Assembly: GCF_963576675.1 (NCBI RefSeq)
Contig: NC_088911.1
Span: 89,681,256 to 89,745,255 of the forward strand
Reading direction: 5' to 3'
DNA length: 64,000 nt
Origin: Euphorbia lathyris
Taxonomy: Eukaryota > Streptophyta > Magnoliopsida > Malpighiales > Euphorbiaceae
Below, piece by piece: positions 12,313-22,675 of this stretch. The notes beneath the pieces are model-generated. The model did no database searches. It saw only the letters and a program-made list of their open reading frames with translations, and had not been told where the DNA came from. Every line of letters starts with the position of its first letter. Positions within the stretch are counted from its first letter, which is position 1. Position numbers and translations under genes: made by a program.

Positions 12313-12725
12313 ATGAAAAATTGGGTACCCTTCGTCGTAGCTTTCCTTGCTCTTGCTCTTGCTGCTGCCAGAGACACTACATGGCAATGGCATCATTCTT
12401 GTATGCTTTCTTTTCTTTTCTTCATTTCATTTTATTTCTTATTATTTTAACATGAGAATATATTGATGAATTTTCATTTATAGGTGATGAAAATAAGCGA
12501 GATGAAGATAGAAAAAGCACACTAGTGGTGAAAGCAAGAGGAGAATCAGCAGTTGAATTAATAGCAGGATCAAGATTACCAGATTGCAGCCATGCATGTC
12601 GTTCATGTTCACCTTGTAAATTAGTAATTGTTAGCTCGCTTTGTTCCACTCTTCCTCAATCATCTGAGACTTGTCCTCTTTCTTATAAATGTATGTGCAA
12701 CAACAAATCTTACCCTGTTCCTTAA
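12313..12725 (+). CDS. EPF1: EPIDERMAL PATTERNING FACTOR 1-like secreted peptide
   Basis: Two exons, 12313-12400 and 12484-12725, joined across an 83-bp GT-AG intron (phase 1, codon split t|gt = Cys30), giving 109 aa. Arabidopsis EPF1 is 104 aa. Residues 1-19 form a signal peptide with a hydrophobic core (VPFVVAFLALALAAA). A charged propeptide follows. The mature region from GSRLPDC has eight cysteines at 64, 68, 71, 74, 83, 93, 99 and 101 and ends NNKSYPVP, the EPF1 C-terminus. EPF1 is made by stomatal precursor cells, is cleaved and secreted, and acts through ERECTA-family receptors with TMM to stop extra stomata forming beside existing ones. Unusual: Arg69 where I would expect Gly (ACGSCSPC becomes ACRSCSPC). 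Every conserved cysteine is present, so I expect the gene to be functional. Assignment to EPF1 rather than EPF2 rests on the SRLPDCSHAC and KCMCNNKSYPVP blocks. Confidence 0.9.
12401..12483 (+). other. EPF1: Intron of the EPF1-like gene
   Basis: 83 bp, T-rich, starting GTATGC and ending TTATAG. Removing it joins the signal-peptide exon in frame to the cysteine-rich exon. Position and phase are inferred from the open frame on both sides. Confidence 0.85.
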
Positions 12726-12904
12726 TTTTAATTTCTATTTCTCTTTTTTAATCTTTTAAATCAATATTGATAAGATTCCAAAGTTAATTGACTTCTAATC
12801 TTGTAACTTAAGTTAATTAACATGTAATTATATGATTAACATTTTCTACTTTTCCCCTCAGGTTAACATGTAACTATATGGTTAACATTTTATAACATGC
12901 AATA

Positions 12905-13183
12905 TCAAGCTTGGATAACAAAGCCTCGAGTTGAGAACTAATACTCGTCACTTTAGGAAACAAACCTACCAACTACATAGTAGAATAAACGTGTGGTGTA
13001 ATAATGAATCCCATATAATCACGTAGTATGAATTTCAATATCAAAATGTTTTGTTTATCAATGAGACTAGCTCCTATACCAATAGGAGAGGTGTTGTCAC
13101 AATATAATGGAATACGAATAGAAAAAGGAAATTTGAAATTCTTAAGTAAAAATGAAACCCATTTAGCTTCGGAAACTGTGTTG
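12905..13183 (-). pseudogene. Ty1/copia RNase H remnant
   Basis: On the minus strand one can read SEAKWVSFLLKNF, PLYCDNTSPI and, after a stop, LVGLFPKVTS followed by LEALLSKL. These match the order of the copia RNase H tail (S-E-A-E-Y, LYCDN, QLADLFTK, FxxLxxKLG). Too short and broken to be functional. It starts about 180 bp after the EPF1-like stop codon, so that gene's 3' flank is bounded by transposon debris. Confidence 0.7.
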
Positions 13184-13674
13184 AAAAGATAAACTTATAT
13201 TTATTTTCGTGTTAATTATGTTGCAAATTTCTAAGAGTCTTGTATTTTATCCAAGAGCCCATTTATATTTTCTAAAGTTGTGTTGTTTTCTAATAGTCAC
13301 ATTTATAATCTATAAATATCTAAGAGGTTTTCCAGCAATTTACACTCTTCCTTTGAATATCAAATTCCATTTTTCGATAATCTGATATCAGAGTTAAAAA
13401 TTCAAAATCACGGTGAATGGAATGATCCTTAAGAAAAACTATGATAACTGGTACATTAGAATGAAGGCTCTGTTGGGATCTCAAGATATGCGAGACATGA
13501 TAGAAAATGGATATTATCAGCTAGAGAATGAAGAGCAATTGATGACTGCATAAAGGGAAAACTCCAGAGCTGCCACTAAATCGAGCTCATATGGAGTTAT
13601 CGAGCAGATCTTGATTACAGCTCAAAGAGAAATCATCATTCAATAATCGAAATTCTCAAGTTGGAAATTGGGTT
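13179..13674 (+). mobile_element. Copia 5' end: LTR, primer site and gag start (copy 1)
   Basis: LTR-like sequence from TGTTGAAAAGATAAAC (13179) to about 13380, then a degenerate primer-binding site near 13382-13397 (CTGATATCAGAGTT, initiator-Met tRNA type), then a gag start reading KNYDNWYIRMKALLGSQDM and MIENGYY. It is cut at 13674 by a second, related copia 5' end. No downstream part is present here. Confidence 0.65.
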
Positions 13675-14260
13675 TGTTGAAATAATAAACTTATAATTAA
13701 TAGAGTCTTAGTTCATTATATTGTCCAAGAGTCATGTATGTTTCCTAAGAGGTGTGTTGTTTCTTAAAGAGCCACATTGTTTACTAATTAATAGTCATGT
13801 TTGTAATATATAAATACCTATAAATACAAATAGTAGATCAAGATTTTTTCCAGCAATTTAAACTCTTCCTCTATACCTTTAAACTTCAATTTTCGGTCCA
13901 ACAATTTGGTATTAGAGCCCGAAAAAATTCAAAAAAATGATGAATGGAATGATCTCATACAAATATCCACAACTCACAAAGGAGAACTGTGATAATTAGT
14001 GCATTAGAATGAAGGTTTTATTGGATTACCAAGAAGTGTGGAATTTATTGTGGCTCAAATAGGAAATTTGGAGAAGTTAAAGAAGGAACAACAAGCACTC
14101 TCTCTAATCCATATGTGTCATGAGAGTATGTTCATGAAAGTTTTTACTACAACGACAAGAAAGCATGAGAGATTCTTGAAAATTCCTTTAAAGGAAAAAT
14201 AAAGTAATTAAAATAGGAACAATATGAACATGCAGAGAGTATTTCGTCTTTATGTCTAAA
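13675..14260 (+). mobile_element. Copia 5' end: LTR, primer site and gag start (copy 2)
   Basis: LTR from TGTTGAAATAATAAAC to CCAACA at 13903 (229 bp), primer-binding site TGGTATTAGAGCC at 13907-13919, then a gag start resembling copy 1 but more mutated (ELW*LVH*NEGFIGLPR type reading with stops). The pair lies head to tail and the sequences are alike but clearly diverged. No pol follows. Confidence 0.65.
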
Positions 14261-14415
14261 TTTGATAGCTTCATTATGTAAAAATATAACTTACGAATAT
14301 GTATACTGTTCACGGATAAATATGACTGTTCACGAACGAACACAAATGTTCACAAATAGAGATGACTGATCATAAAGAGAGATGTCTGTTGGAATTTAAA
14401 TTAATTTCATTTATA

Positions 14416-14424
14416 TATTATTTT
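14416..14424. repeat. Target-site duplication, left, of MULE
   Basis: TATTATTTT, repeated exactly at 16171-16179. Nine bp is the usual length for Mutator-like elements. Confidence 0.7.
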
Positions 14425-16170
14425 GGGAAAAATATTTAAAAATAAACTTTGTGGTTCTACTCGTTTTCAATGATAAACTATGTGGATTAAGAATTTGCAA
14501 ATAAGTTAAGATAAAAATAAGAATTTGCAAATAAGTACCATTTGTTACATTCCGTTAGCAAATAGAGTCCAAACTAACTAATGGTATTAGAAAAAGTCAA
14601 ATGTCAAAGAGCAGAGAGTTATTTTTATTCTTATATTTATTTATTTTGTAAATTAACCATCTTATTATCTAATTATTTCGTACCCAACTCCTAAAACAAA
14701 AACAAAAATTCAAACTCATCTCACTTCTCCCTCACCTCTCTCTCTCTCTCTCTTTAAAATGTTGAGGAAATTGAAATTTTGGAACACATATATGTCACTT
14801 AGAACTATATTTAAAAAAAAAAAAATCAGAAAGGACCTCGACATGTCTGTAGCAGCTGTAAGAATTTATTTCCCTTTTTACACTAAATTAAAACCTAAAA
14901 TAAGCCAAAGATCTCTTTGGTTTAATGAGCATTTTGCAATGTGCATTACTCAATTTATGGTTCTCTGGTTACAGTAGGAGGATATTAAGTGGAAAAATGG
15001 CTGATTTCAACCGAAGAAGATCTGTATGTGTCTCTCTAATTACCCTTTTAGCTTAATCATCTGTTGCTCACTACAATCAAATTCTCGATGAACAGACAAT
15101 CTGGGTTGCTAGTTTTTCTTTATCATCGAATGGCTTTTATCATTTTTGCCCAGGTTTTTCTCCTTATCTTTCATTCTAATTCTGAAATTGAGCTTCAGAT
15201 TTCAATCGGATTGATCTTTCTATCAACATTGGTAGGATTCTTTGTCGCTTGATCTCAGCAGAATTTCAATAGGGATTATTGCTTATGTGGCAACAATATT
15301 CTCTATTTATCCAATGTTCAAAGGGTAAATTACATCAATGGCTACTGAACTTTACCCATTTTAACATTGTGACCATTGAACTTCAATTCTGAACACTATG
15401 TCTACCGAGCTTTACACTTTTTAACACCGGGAGCTACTAAATGCCTCAAAACGACCGTTGACGGTCTCAAAGTAAAAAAAATCAAAGAGTTTATGATATT
15501 TTAAGGAACTTTAATTCTTGAAAATTTTCATTTTGAGGTCATTTAAGTGTTATTTGGTTAGGAGAGAGAGTGAAGTTTTAGAGAGAGAAAGCTCAAAAAA
15601 ATGTGATTTTGGAAAATAAAAAATGTGGTTTCATGGTAATCGTCGTTCTGAACAACTTTAATTATTGAATATTTTCATTTTGAGGAGTTAGTTAAAGTTG
15701 AGTGTTCACCGGTGTTAAAAAGTGTAAAATTCAGTGACTATATTGTTAAAAATTGAAATCCAATGACCACAATGTTAAAATGATAAAGTTCAATGGCCAT
15801 GAGTGTAATTTACCCAATGTTCAAATTAATTTTTTTTTGGTTTTGCATAAACATAATTGAAGAGAGACGTAAATGAGAGAGAAGATGAATAGAGAAGAGA
15901 GATGCCGAGTTTGATTTTTTGTTTTTGTTTTTGTTTTGAATTTGTATGTGATAATTAGATAATAAGAGGGTTAATTTATAAAATAAATAAATAAAATGAT
16001 AAAAATAACTCTTTGACCTTAGACTTTTGACTTTTTTTAATACCATTAGTCAGTTCGGACTATGTTTGCTAACAAAAGGTAACACATTATACCTACTTGC
16101 AAATTTTTAAAGCACATAATTTATCATTGAAAATGAGTGAAATTACATGATTTATTTTTATACTTTTCCT
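14425..16170. mobile_element. Long-TIR Mutator-like element (non-autonomous)
   Basis: Inverted arms of about 330 bp (14425-14760 and about 15830-16170) are alike over most of their length: for example GTTAGCAAA, ACTAATGGTATTA and TTATTATCTAATTAT recur in inverse order. Outer ends are GGGAAAAATAT and the inverse of ATACTTTTCC, bounded by a 9-bp target-site duplication. The interior (14760-15320) holds unrecognised sequence with short open frames and one exon-like end, ADFNRRRS followed by GTATGTG near 15000. The right half is interrupted by a separate MITE at 15323-15815. No transposase was seen. Confidence 0.75.
15323..15815. mobile_element. MITE with GGGTAAATTACA ends, nested in the MULE
   Basis: 493 bp, with ends GGGTAAATTACATC and the inverse of GTGTAATTTACCC. 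Inverted arms of about 110 bp contain GTTCA, TGACCA and TTTTAACA-type blocks. It is flanked by an exact 10-bp duplication AATGTTCAAA (15313-15322 and 15816-15825). The ends and duplication length match the larger element at 46008-46925, so both probably used the same Mutator-type transposase. Confidence 0.8.
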
Positions 16171-16179
16171 TATTATTTT

Positions 16180-16427
16180 CCAAACAATCCCTTACAGGAA
16201 AACCGTCCGAGAGAAAGTAGGGAAATCATATAAGGAATCATACGAGGAAAACCACTTAAGAGAAATTAGGAAAACCTTCAGAGGAGGACTACATGAGGGA
16301 AACCACTTGAATAAAATCAATTGAGGAAACATGAGACTTGAGGTAAACTAGGAGGAGGCCATTTAATTTTCTTAACACATGATGGAGAACGAGAATTAGT
16401 AGAAAATAGCAGGAAGTTGCTAATAAT
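16180..16427. other. Intergenic DNA
   Basis: No gene seen. Between 16200 and 16350 a loose repetition of GAGGAAAACC-like strings may be a decayed tandem repeat. Confidence 0.4.
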
Positions 16428-16843
16428 GGCCCTATTTGCGAATTAGCTGTTAGCTGTTAGCTGATTACATTAGCTGTTAGTTGTTTACATTAACTGATTT
16501 GACTAGCTGATTTGACTAGCTGTTTGTGTAGACCTGTTTGGTAAAAATTAGCTGATTGATAATAGCGGTTTGTACAAAAAGACGAATAAGGGCATTAATT
16601 TTGGCGCAGGAGAAGAGGGAGTCTATCTATTAGGGTTAAAGAAGTTCATTAATTTTAATATTCCAAAACGCTAATTGAAAAAGCTCTTTTTAAGAGCTTT
16701 TTCTAAATTAGCGTTTTCATCCCAAAACTCTCTTCCAAACCTCTCTCCACCAAACACTCCAATCAGCGGTTTCAGTGGTCAAACCTTTAAAATTGGTCAA
16801 AACCGCTCTTTTTATCCCAAAACGCTCTTGACCAAACAGAGCC
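16428..16843. mobile_element. MITE with GGCCCTATTTG / CAAACAGAGCC ends
   Basis: The terminal inverted repeats GGCCCTATTTG and CAAACAGAGCC match with two differences. Tandem TTAGCTG and GACTAGCTG units lie near the left end. A strong hairpin at about 16669-16715 pairs AAAAAGCTCTT with AAGAGCTTTTT. Its right part may be a second, independent MITE. No coding region. The flanks share only AAT, so the superfamily is unsure. Confidence 0.6.
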
Positions 16844-17598
16844 AATATCTATAAAAGGGAGAAAATCACGATGGAAAAACTGTGACTATAAAATTTTAGA
16901 TCTCTTTAGTTTTTAAAATAGTTCCATTTGGAAATTAATAGCCATACAAAATTCAATTTCACATAAAAATACTATAATTCTCACCGTCCATTTAAAAGAG
17001 AAAAAGGAAACATGCCAAAAATTTAGTAATACTTAATGAGAATAACTTGAAATTTCGTACGATCTTTTCAACGTTTTGAATTTTGAATATTTCTTATATA
17101 CTACATTGTAATTCTCTTAGAAGGAAATTTTATTCCATGATCGTAGAGCCCATACATTGAATTTTGAAACAGTCAATGAAACCATACACTGAATTCTATT
17201 TGGGTGCATAAATATTGAACAATTAAATACTTGGGTGGCTAGCAACTTATCTAGGTTACTAATTGCCCCTAAATTAGAGGATATTTATCATTATTTTTAA
17301 AATCAGACGGAAAATCGAACCAATGACAATTAGATTAAGAATCAATAAATTCAATGGATTGATTTAGATTAGTTAAATACCGTAATCCTTGGACCCGCCC
17401 TGAATCCGGATTAGTCGGCCAATGTGGTTTGGAGTACCGGATGGTTTAACCAAAAAAACATAAAAATATACATTTAAGTAATTTTTTTTATTATATTGTG
17501 GAGGTTAAATCGGAATTCTTTTTATTCGTCATCTAGGTTTTGAGGTTTTCTTCTAGTTTATAGTTCTTTTAGGTAGCTGTGGTATGTTTAAGCGTTAT
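16844..17598. other. Intergenic DNA
   Basis: No gene or defined repeat seen. A short GC-rich patch near 17395-17445 is non-coding. Confidence 0.4.
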
Positions 17599-17606
17599 CA
17601 TGCCTT

Positions 17607-18409
17607 CAGGGGCGTATACAGGGGGGCCTGGGGGGCCGGGCCCCTCTGGCCGCCGGAACCGCCATGGTCACGAGTAGTTTCGTCCCCCCAAATATTAGTG
17701 TATATAGACTTTATGTAGTAATATTTTATTATTTAAAGATAGGCGAGATGGTTAAAACACTTGTTTTTCTTAAAAGGTACTAGGTTCAATTCCTCCTAAC
17801 CTCAATTTATTTTAAAAAGTGTTTATTTATTTAAATTTTATTTTTCAATAATTATAAAACTATGTTACCATTATTAATTAATTTATTTATTCTCATAACA
17901 CTCTTAAACTCATTTTTATTATATCTTTTCATTAAAAAAATTAATTTCTTATTTTTGAGACTCAGACAACTTAATTTCTAAATTAAATTTTAAAAATAAA
18001 AATAAAAAAATATAAAAATGTTATAATTTTTTTAGAAACTAGTATTGAACTAATAAAAAAAATTAAATATATCTCATTACGTGTTAGATTTGTCCAAAAT
18101 TCAAAATTTCAATATTTTGGATCTATTAAGTACTACATAAATCCAAATTTCTAATTTTTTTAGACCTGTTAAGTATTTCTAAATCCAAATTTCTAATTTT
18201 TTTTGGCTTGTTAGGCATCCATAAATCCAAATTTCTATTTTTTTTGGCTTTTTAGGTCTCCTTAAAATTGGTTCTTGACCATTCAAATTATAACACACAT
18301 ATATACAAAAAAAAAAATTAAGCAAATTCGATTTAGTAAAAAAAAAAAAAAATTCCGAACGCACGTGTAAAATCAGCCCCCCAACCGACTAATCATGTAT
18401 TCGCTACTG
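17607..18409. mobile_element. Non-autonomous hAT-like element with tRNA-like boxes
   Basis: 803 bp, with ends CAGGGGCGTATACAG and the inverse of CATGTATTCGCTACTG, flanked by an exact 8-bp duplication CATGCCTT (17599-17606 and 18410-18417). It contains GGCGAGATGGTTAA (17742-17755) and GGTTCAATTCC (17783-17793), which resemble the A and B boxes of a tRNA promoter at the right order and spacing. The remainder is AT-rich. No transposase. Confidence 0.8.
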
Positions 18410-18625
18410 CATGCCTTCATTGAAAAATAAACGAATTTTATCTTCATTGAGTGGTAAGATTTGCGCAGACATATTAAAATAGAGTAAGAGAAGCACAACG
18501 TCTTTGAAGGAGCCTTGAGAATTTAATTCAGACATCTATCAAAATCAAACACACGCTTCAGCTTCAGTCTCTTCGTTCACATTCTCTTCTTTGCCAAATT
18601 CAACTATACAAGTCAAAATTCATCT

Positions 18626-18634
18626 TCTATATAA
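18626..18634 (+). promoter_or_regulatory. Probable TATA box of the TIR gene
   Basis: CTATATAAA about 100 bp before the chosen ATG (18729). Transcription would start near 18655-18660, which excludes the in-frame upstream ATG at 18591 as the main start. Confidence 0.55.
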
Positions 18635-18728
18635 ACCTCACCTTCCATACCTTTCTTTTACTCCCAAACCAAAACAAAACAAAACGCATCCATCTTACAA
18701 GCAAAACGACAACCATATTTATACAGCC

Positions 18729-19548
18729 ATGCATCGTTCAGCCATTCTAAAATTACAGCGCCAATTTATGAGCCAAAACCAGATGATGAATCGTGCTACA
18801 AATACAAAACCTCCATGTGACGTGTTTATTAATCATAGAGGTATAGACACGAAACGCACCGTAGGGACATTGCTTTATGACCAACTTTATAGGTTAAACC
18901 TAACACCTTTCTTGGATAACAAGAATATGAAACCAGGTGACAAGTTATTTGAGAATATCAATAGGGCAATAAGGCAATGTAAAGTTGGCGTTGCTGTTTT
19001 GTCTCCTAGATATTGTGAATCCTATTTTTGCCTTCATGAATTAGCTCTAATTATGGAGACTAAGAAGAAGGTTATTCCCATCTTCTGCGATATCAAGCCG
19101 TCGCACCTCCGAATTAACATTGATAAGGCACAGTGTTCGCCGGAAGATATTCGGAGGTTTAATTGGGCTCTTGAGGAAACTAAGTACACGGTTGGCTTAA
19201 CTTTCGACTCCTTAAAAGGGTACGTATATAACACTTCTATCTAAAATGGTGCAGTTATATATCAGTTGATTTTTCTCGTGCCCCTACCATTTGGAGGGAG
19301 GTCAGGCACCCTCAAAACTGGCCCTGATCCTGATTTTAAAGATGAAAAGAAATGTTATAGATGTTTTGTATTTAGTATTTAACATTGCATTTTGATAATA
19401 TTGCAGGAACTGGTCAGAAGTGGTAACAAGTGCAACTGATATAGTGATAAAAAGCTTAATTGAGATTGAAAATGAAAAGTACATGCTGCGTCGCAAGATT
19501 CAGATTCCTCCTGTTCACTGCATCAAACATGGAAACATGCTTCCTTAA
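18729..19548 (+). CDS. TIR-domain-only protein (TIR-X type)
   Basis: Two exons, 18729-19219 and 19407-19548, separated by a 187-bp GT-AG intron, encode 210 aa. Residues 30-170 are a plant Toll/interleukin-1 receptor domain: CDVFINHRGIDTK (box 1), FLDNKNMKPGD, AIRQCKVGVAVLSPRYCES and FCLHEL, with Glu104 at the position of the catalytic glutamate of NAD-cleaving TIRs. Then VIPIFCDIKPSHLR (box 2). Exon 2 gives NWSEVVTSATDIVIKSLIE, the usual TIR C-terminal helix, and a short basic tail. There is no NB-ARC or LRR part here or downstream, so this is a stand-alone TIR. Such proteins can take part in immune signalling through NAD+ hydrolysis. Activity is inferred, not shown. Start chosen at MHRSAI because a TATA-like site lies between it and the in-frame ATG at 18591. 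Confidence 0.85.
19220..19406 (+). other. Intron of the TIR gene
   Basis: Begins GTACGT and ends TTGCAG. Splicing joins SLKG to NWSEVV in frame (codon gg|g). Reading through without splicing stops after YVYNTSI, so the splice restores the normal TIR ending. Confidence 0.85.
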
Positions 19549-20511
19549 TTAACATCTTTCTTTCTTTCTTTTTTTCTACTAATTTTCCATTTTTCAATGT
19601 TAAGAAAACTGTAAAATCTATTCAGTCATTCATTTTTTTTAATTTTTGTAATTTTGTAATAACCATAATTTTTTTAAAGATGTAAGAAATAAATTAAGCT
19701 CCCATTGAATTATGTATACAGTTGAATTTGAATTATATATTAATGTCTCCTTCATCATGTGAGGTGTATGTATACATTTGTATTAATCTCATTATTGCAA
19801 AGTCGGGCCTTAGGAGCCATTTTATAGCAAGCTGTCATTTGAACCACTTCATATTTGCTAAAGGCTCAAATGCATGAATATCATAATTAAGTATAAACTT
19901 ACAACTAAATCATATCACCAAATTTAATTCTTAATATGTCATCATTCTTTATATATTATGATTTTACATTATAATTTAAAAATTCTAAACTCCAATTCAT
20001 AAATAATAAACCCTAGAAAATATATTCTAGACTTCTAATTTATAAATTTTAATCCTTAAAATATATTAAAATTACTGATTTTACTAATTTAACATAATTT
20101 TAATATAGCTGTAAATAGTTTTTGAAAGATGATGTAATTTTGCCTTTGCTAAACTTAAAAAGCCCATATATTAATGTCCGGGAATGCCTATAAATTGTCA
20201 CTGCAGACAAAAAAAAGTAAAATTAGGTGAATTACACCATGGTCATTCAACTTTACCTCAATTAATTTCATAACAACTAAATTTGAGAGCGTATCATAAA
20301 AATAACTCAACTTCATATTTGAAATGCTTAGAACCCTAAACAAGTAGAGTCTTATGATCATTAAATGAGAGGGTTGTAGAGTAGTATCCAGTTTGTTGTG
20401 GTCCTCGGGCGTCGAGATACGGATAACAAAATGGATTGTGACTCGGTCTAGTGGGGAGCAAGAGGCCATCGTCCCCCTATTTTGGCGCCACCGGCCCCTC
20501 CCACCTCTTAA
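19549..20511. other. Intergenic DNA 3' of the TIR gene
   Basis: No gene. The stretch at about 20225-20340 (AATTACACCATGGTCATTC, CAACTAAATTTGA) resembles one arm of the GGGTAAATTACA MITE type, but I could not identify the other arm. Confidence 0.4.
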
Positions 20512-20780
20512 GGGCTTGATTGGATGGAGGGTTTAGAGGGGTTAATAAGGGAAGAGTTAGTAAGGGTTGATAGAAACCCTTGTTTGGTAGGGGGAAGGGT
20601 TAGTAAGGGTTTCTACAAACCCATGTTTGGAACACAAAAAAATTAGAAGGGTAAAGGGTTTGGAGGGGTTTTGAAGGGTTAGAAATTACCCTTCCTTCTA
20701 TTTCTTTACCTTTCCCTACCCTTCTCTACCCTTCCTTTATTAACCCTTCTCTACCCTTCATCCAATCAAACATTGAGCCC
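20512..20780. mobile_element. MITE with GGGCTTGATTGGATGG ends
   Basis: The left end GGGCTTGATTGGATGGAGGG and the inverse of the right end (TTCATCCAATCAAACATTGA) match with few differences. The interior is dominated by AAGGGTTAGTAAGGG-type units on the left and CTACCCTTC units on the right, giving long imperfect inverted arms. No coding region. Confidence 0.65.
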
Positions 20781-21655
20781 CTGTAAAGAGGAGCTCAAAA
20801 TTCCAAGGGAGTGGGGGAAAGGCTAGAAAGAAAGAAAGAAAGAAATGGAGAAAAAGAAAGAGAAAGTTTAGAGAGAGAAAGTAAATCAAATCACCTATAA
20901 AAATTTCATTGCGATTTGAGGCATTAGACGTCGGAGATCTGCATAATCCACCAAGATAGAAAGCAAGGTATGCTCTTAGGATTACACAATGAGGGACCTT
21001 TATCTCTTTTATTTGTTTATTTATAGTTCTTGTATTTATGAGACTTATTTCTGATATTCTTTATTTCCTTGATTTATTTAAAAGCAAAATGTTTTTTTAA
21101 ATAAAATTATTCTTTCCAAATTTCTGGTGTTTATCCATTTCGGTTCATGCATGAGATTTTGTTATTCATTTTGACCCAATTCTATTAAATATTCTTTAAT
21201 GAAAGTTTATTCTCCAATGTTATTATTCTTCACCTTTTGTTCTTGAAAAATTTGATCTCAAAAACCTGTTCCAATGCTTTTAATCAAGTGAACAACATCC
21301 TATTTTTAATGAAAGTTTTTTGATAAGTATTTTAAACGACTTTGATCTATCTCTTTATATTATCAAAAGAATGAACATATCTTAGATAAGCTCGCAAATG
21401 TACATTATGTAGCATGTAGAGCGTATGTAACTGTATGGACGTAGAAATATAAGAAAAACCATTCACTAAATTTAGATGCGTTTAATAATTTGAAAGTAAG
21501 GGATTATCTACGAATATGATTCTGCATGAGCTTTCCTGGAAACCAAGTGTTTCAAGGTATTTAGTCGTATCGAACTACGGAATATGATTCTGCATGAGCT
21601 TCCCCGAAAGTAAGTAATGTTTACTATCTCTCAGAAGTAACATAGACAGACTTTA
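20781..21655. other. Intergenic DNA with GAAA microsatellite
   Basis: GAAAGAAAGAAAGAAA occurs near 20829. Near 21510-21610 the string GAATATGATTCTGCATGAGCTT occurs twice in part (about 65 bp apart), a small tandem duplication. No gene seen. Confidence 0.4.
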
Positions 21656-21659
21656 AGAA

Positions 21660-22112
21660 AATATTCAAGAGGGCCCCAAAAACGTGCGACAACTCACACA
21701 CATGAAGGACACAATGAGTTCGTGGTGATGCCATTTGTCCTTACAAAATGCACCTGCCACCTTCTAAAACTTTATGAATGTCATTTTTCTATCATACCTC
21801 AGAAGTTTCATCCCTTTTTTTTCTTCAATGAGATTCTAGTTTATTCACGAACAAGGAAGGACCATCTTTCACATTTTGAGATAGTCTTCACTATATTAAA
21901 GGTTAACCGGTTGTTTGTGGAGGAAAATAAAATGCATGTTTGGTGTTTCTTACCTCAACTATTTTGATCATATAATTTCTGAACAAGGAGCATTGTTGAT
22001 TCAAGAAAGATACAAGTGTACTTTAATGGATGACTCTGTCGATAATCAATGAAATACGTGGCTTCCTTGGGCTAGCAGGATACTACAACAAATTTATTCA
22101 TCATTTTAAAAA
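21660..22112 (+). pseudogene. Ty3/gypsy reverse transcriptase remnant, first part
   Basis: Reads FVVMPFVLTKCTC in place of the usual VMPFGLTNAPATF, then FFFFNEILVYSRTRKDHLSH, which is the catalytic FxDDILVYS motif with both Asp lost (FNE). It continues RLFVEENK, and in other frames VDSRKIQVY and the GFLGLAGYY-like block near 22060. Several stops and frameshifts. It joins the piece at 22676-23060 across a MITE. Confidence 0.8.
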
Positions 22113-22117
22113 GGCAC

Positions 22118-22675
22118 AAAGACCAAATTTAACCATAACGTTTCAAGGGAAGTTTTAAGGAAAGTGCATATTACCTTAACGTATGAAAATGTGTAAATTG
22201 AACCCTAATGTTTACAAGCAAGATCAATTTTAGCTACACGTTAGCAAGAATTAGAAAAAATTGATTTAACTGGTATTTAACTGTGACTTCAAACGTTCCA
22301 AATATGAACTATTCTAAGATATTTAGTGTATTACTAACAAAATTACAAAAATTCTGTTAAAATGTTGAAAACTAAATTTTTGACATATAAGTTATCACAG
22401 TTTTTTTGTCAAATTGTCTAAAATATTTACTGTGTTATTAATATAGTTATAAAAAACCAATAAAAAATATACGAAACGGTTTCAATTTATCGACAGACTA
22501 TTTGGAAGGTCTGATATGACAGTTAAATAACAGTCAACCCAGTTTTTTCAAAATTTCGATAACATATGACTAAAATTAGTATTAATTAGAAACATTAGGA
22601 TTAAATTTATTACATTATTTTATACGTTCAAGCAAAACCTGTATTTTGTTTGAAATGTTAAATCATCTTTTATCT
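22118..22675. mobile_element. MITE inserted in the gypsy remnant
   Basis: The arms share inverted blocks: GAACCCTAATGTTT on the left matches the inverse of AAACATTAGGATTAAA on the right, with TAACGTATGAAAAT and ATTTTATACGTTC further out. It interrupts the gypsy RT/RNase H reading, which resumes afterwards. Ends are approximate. Confidence 0.55.

Noticed and set aside
18591..18728. In-frame upstream ATG as start of the TIR gene
   Set aside because: A TATA-like site at 18626 lies after this ATG, and the extra 46 residues show no domain.
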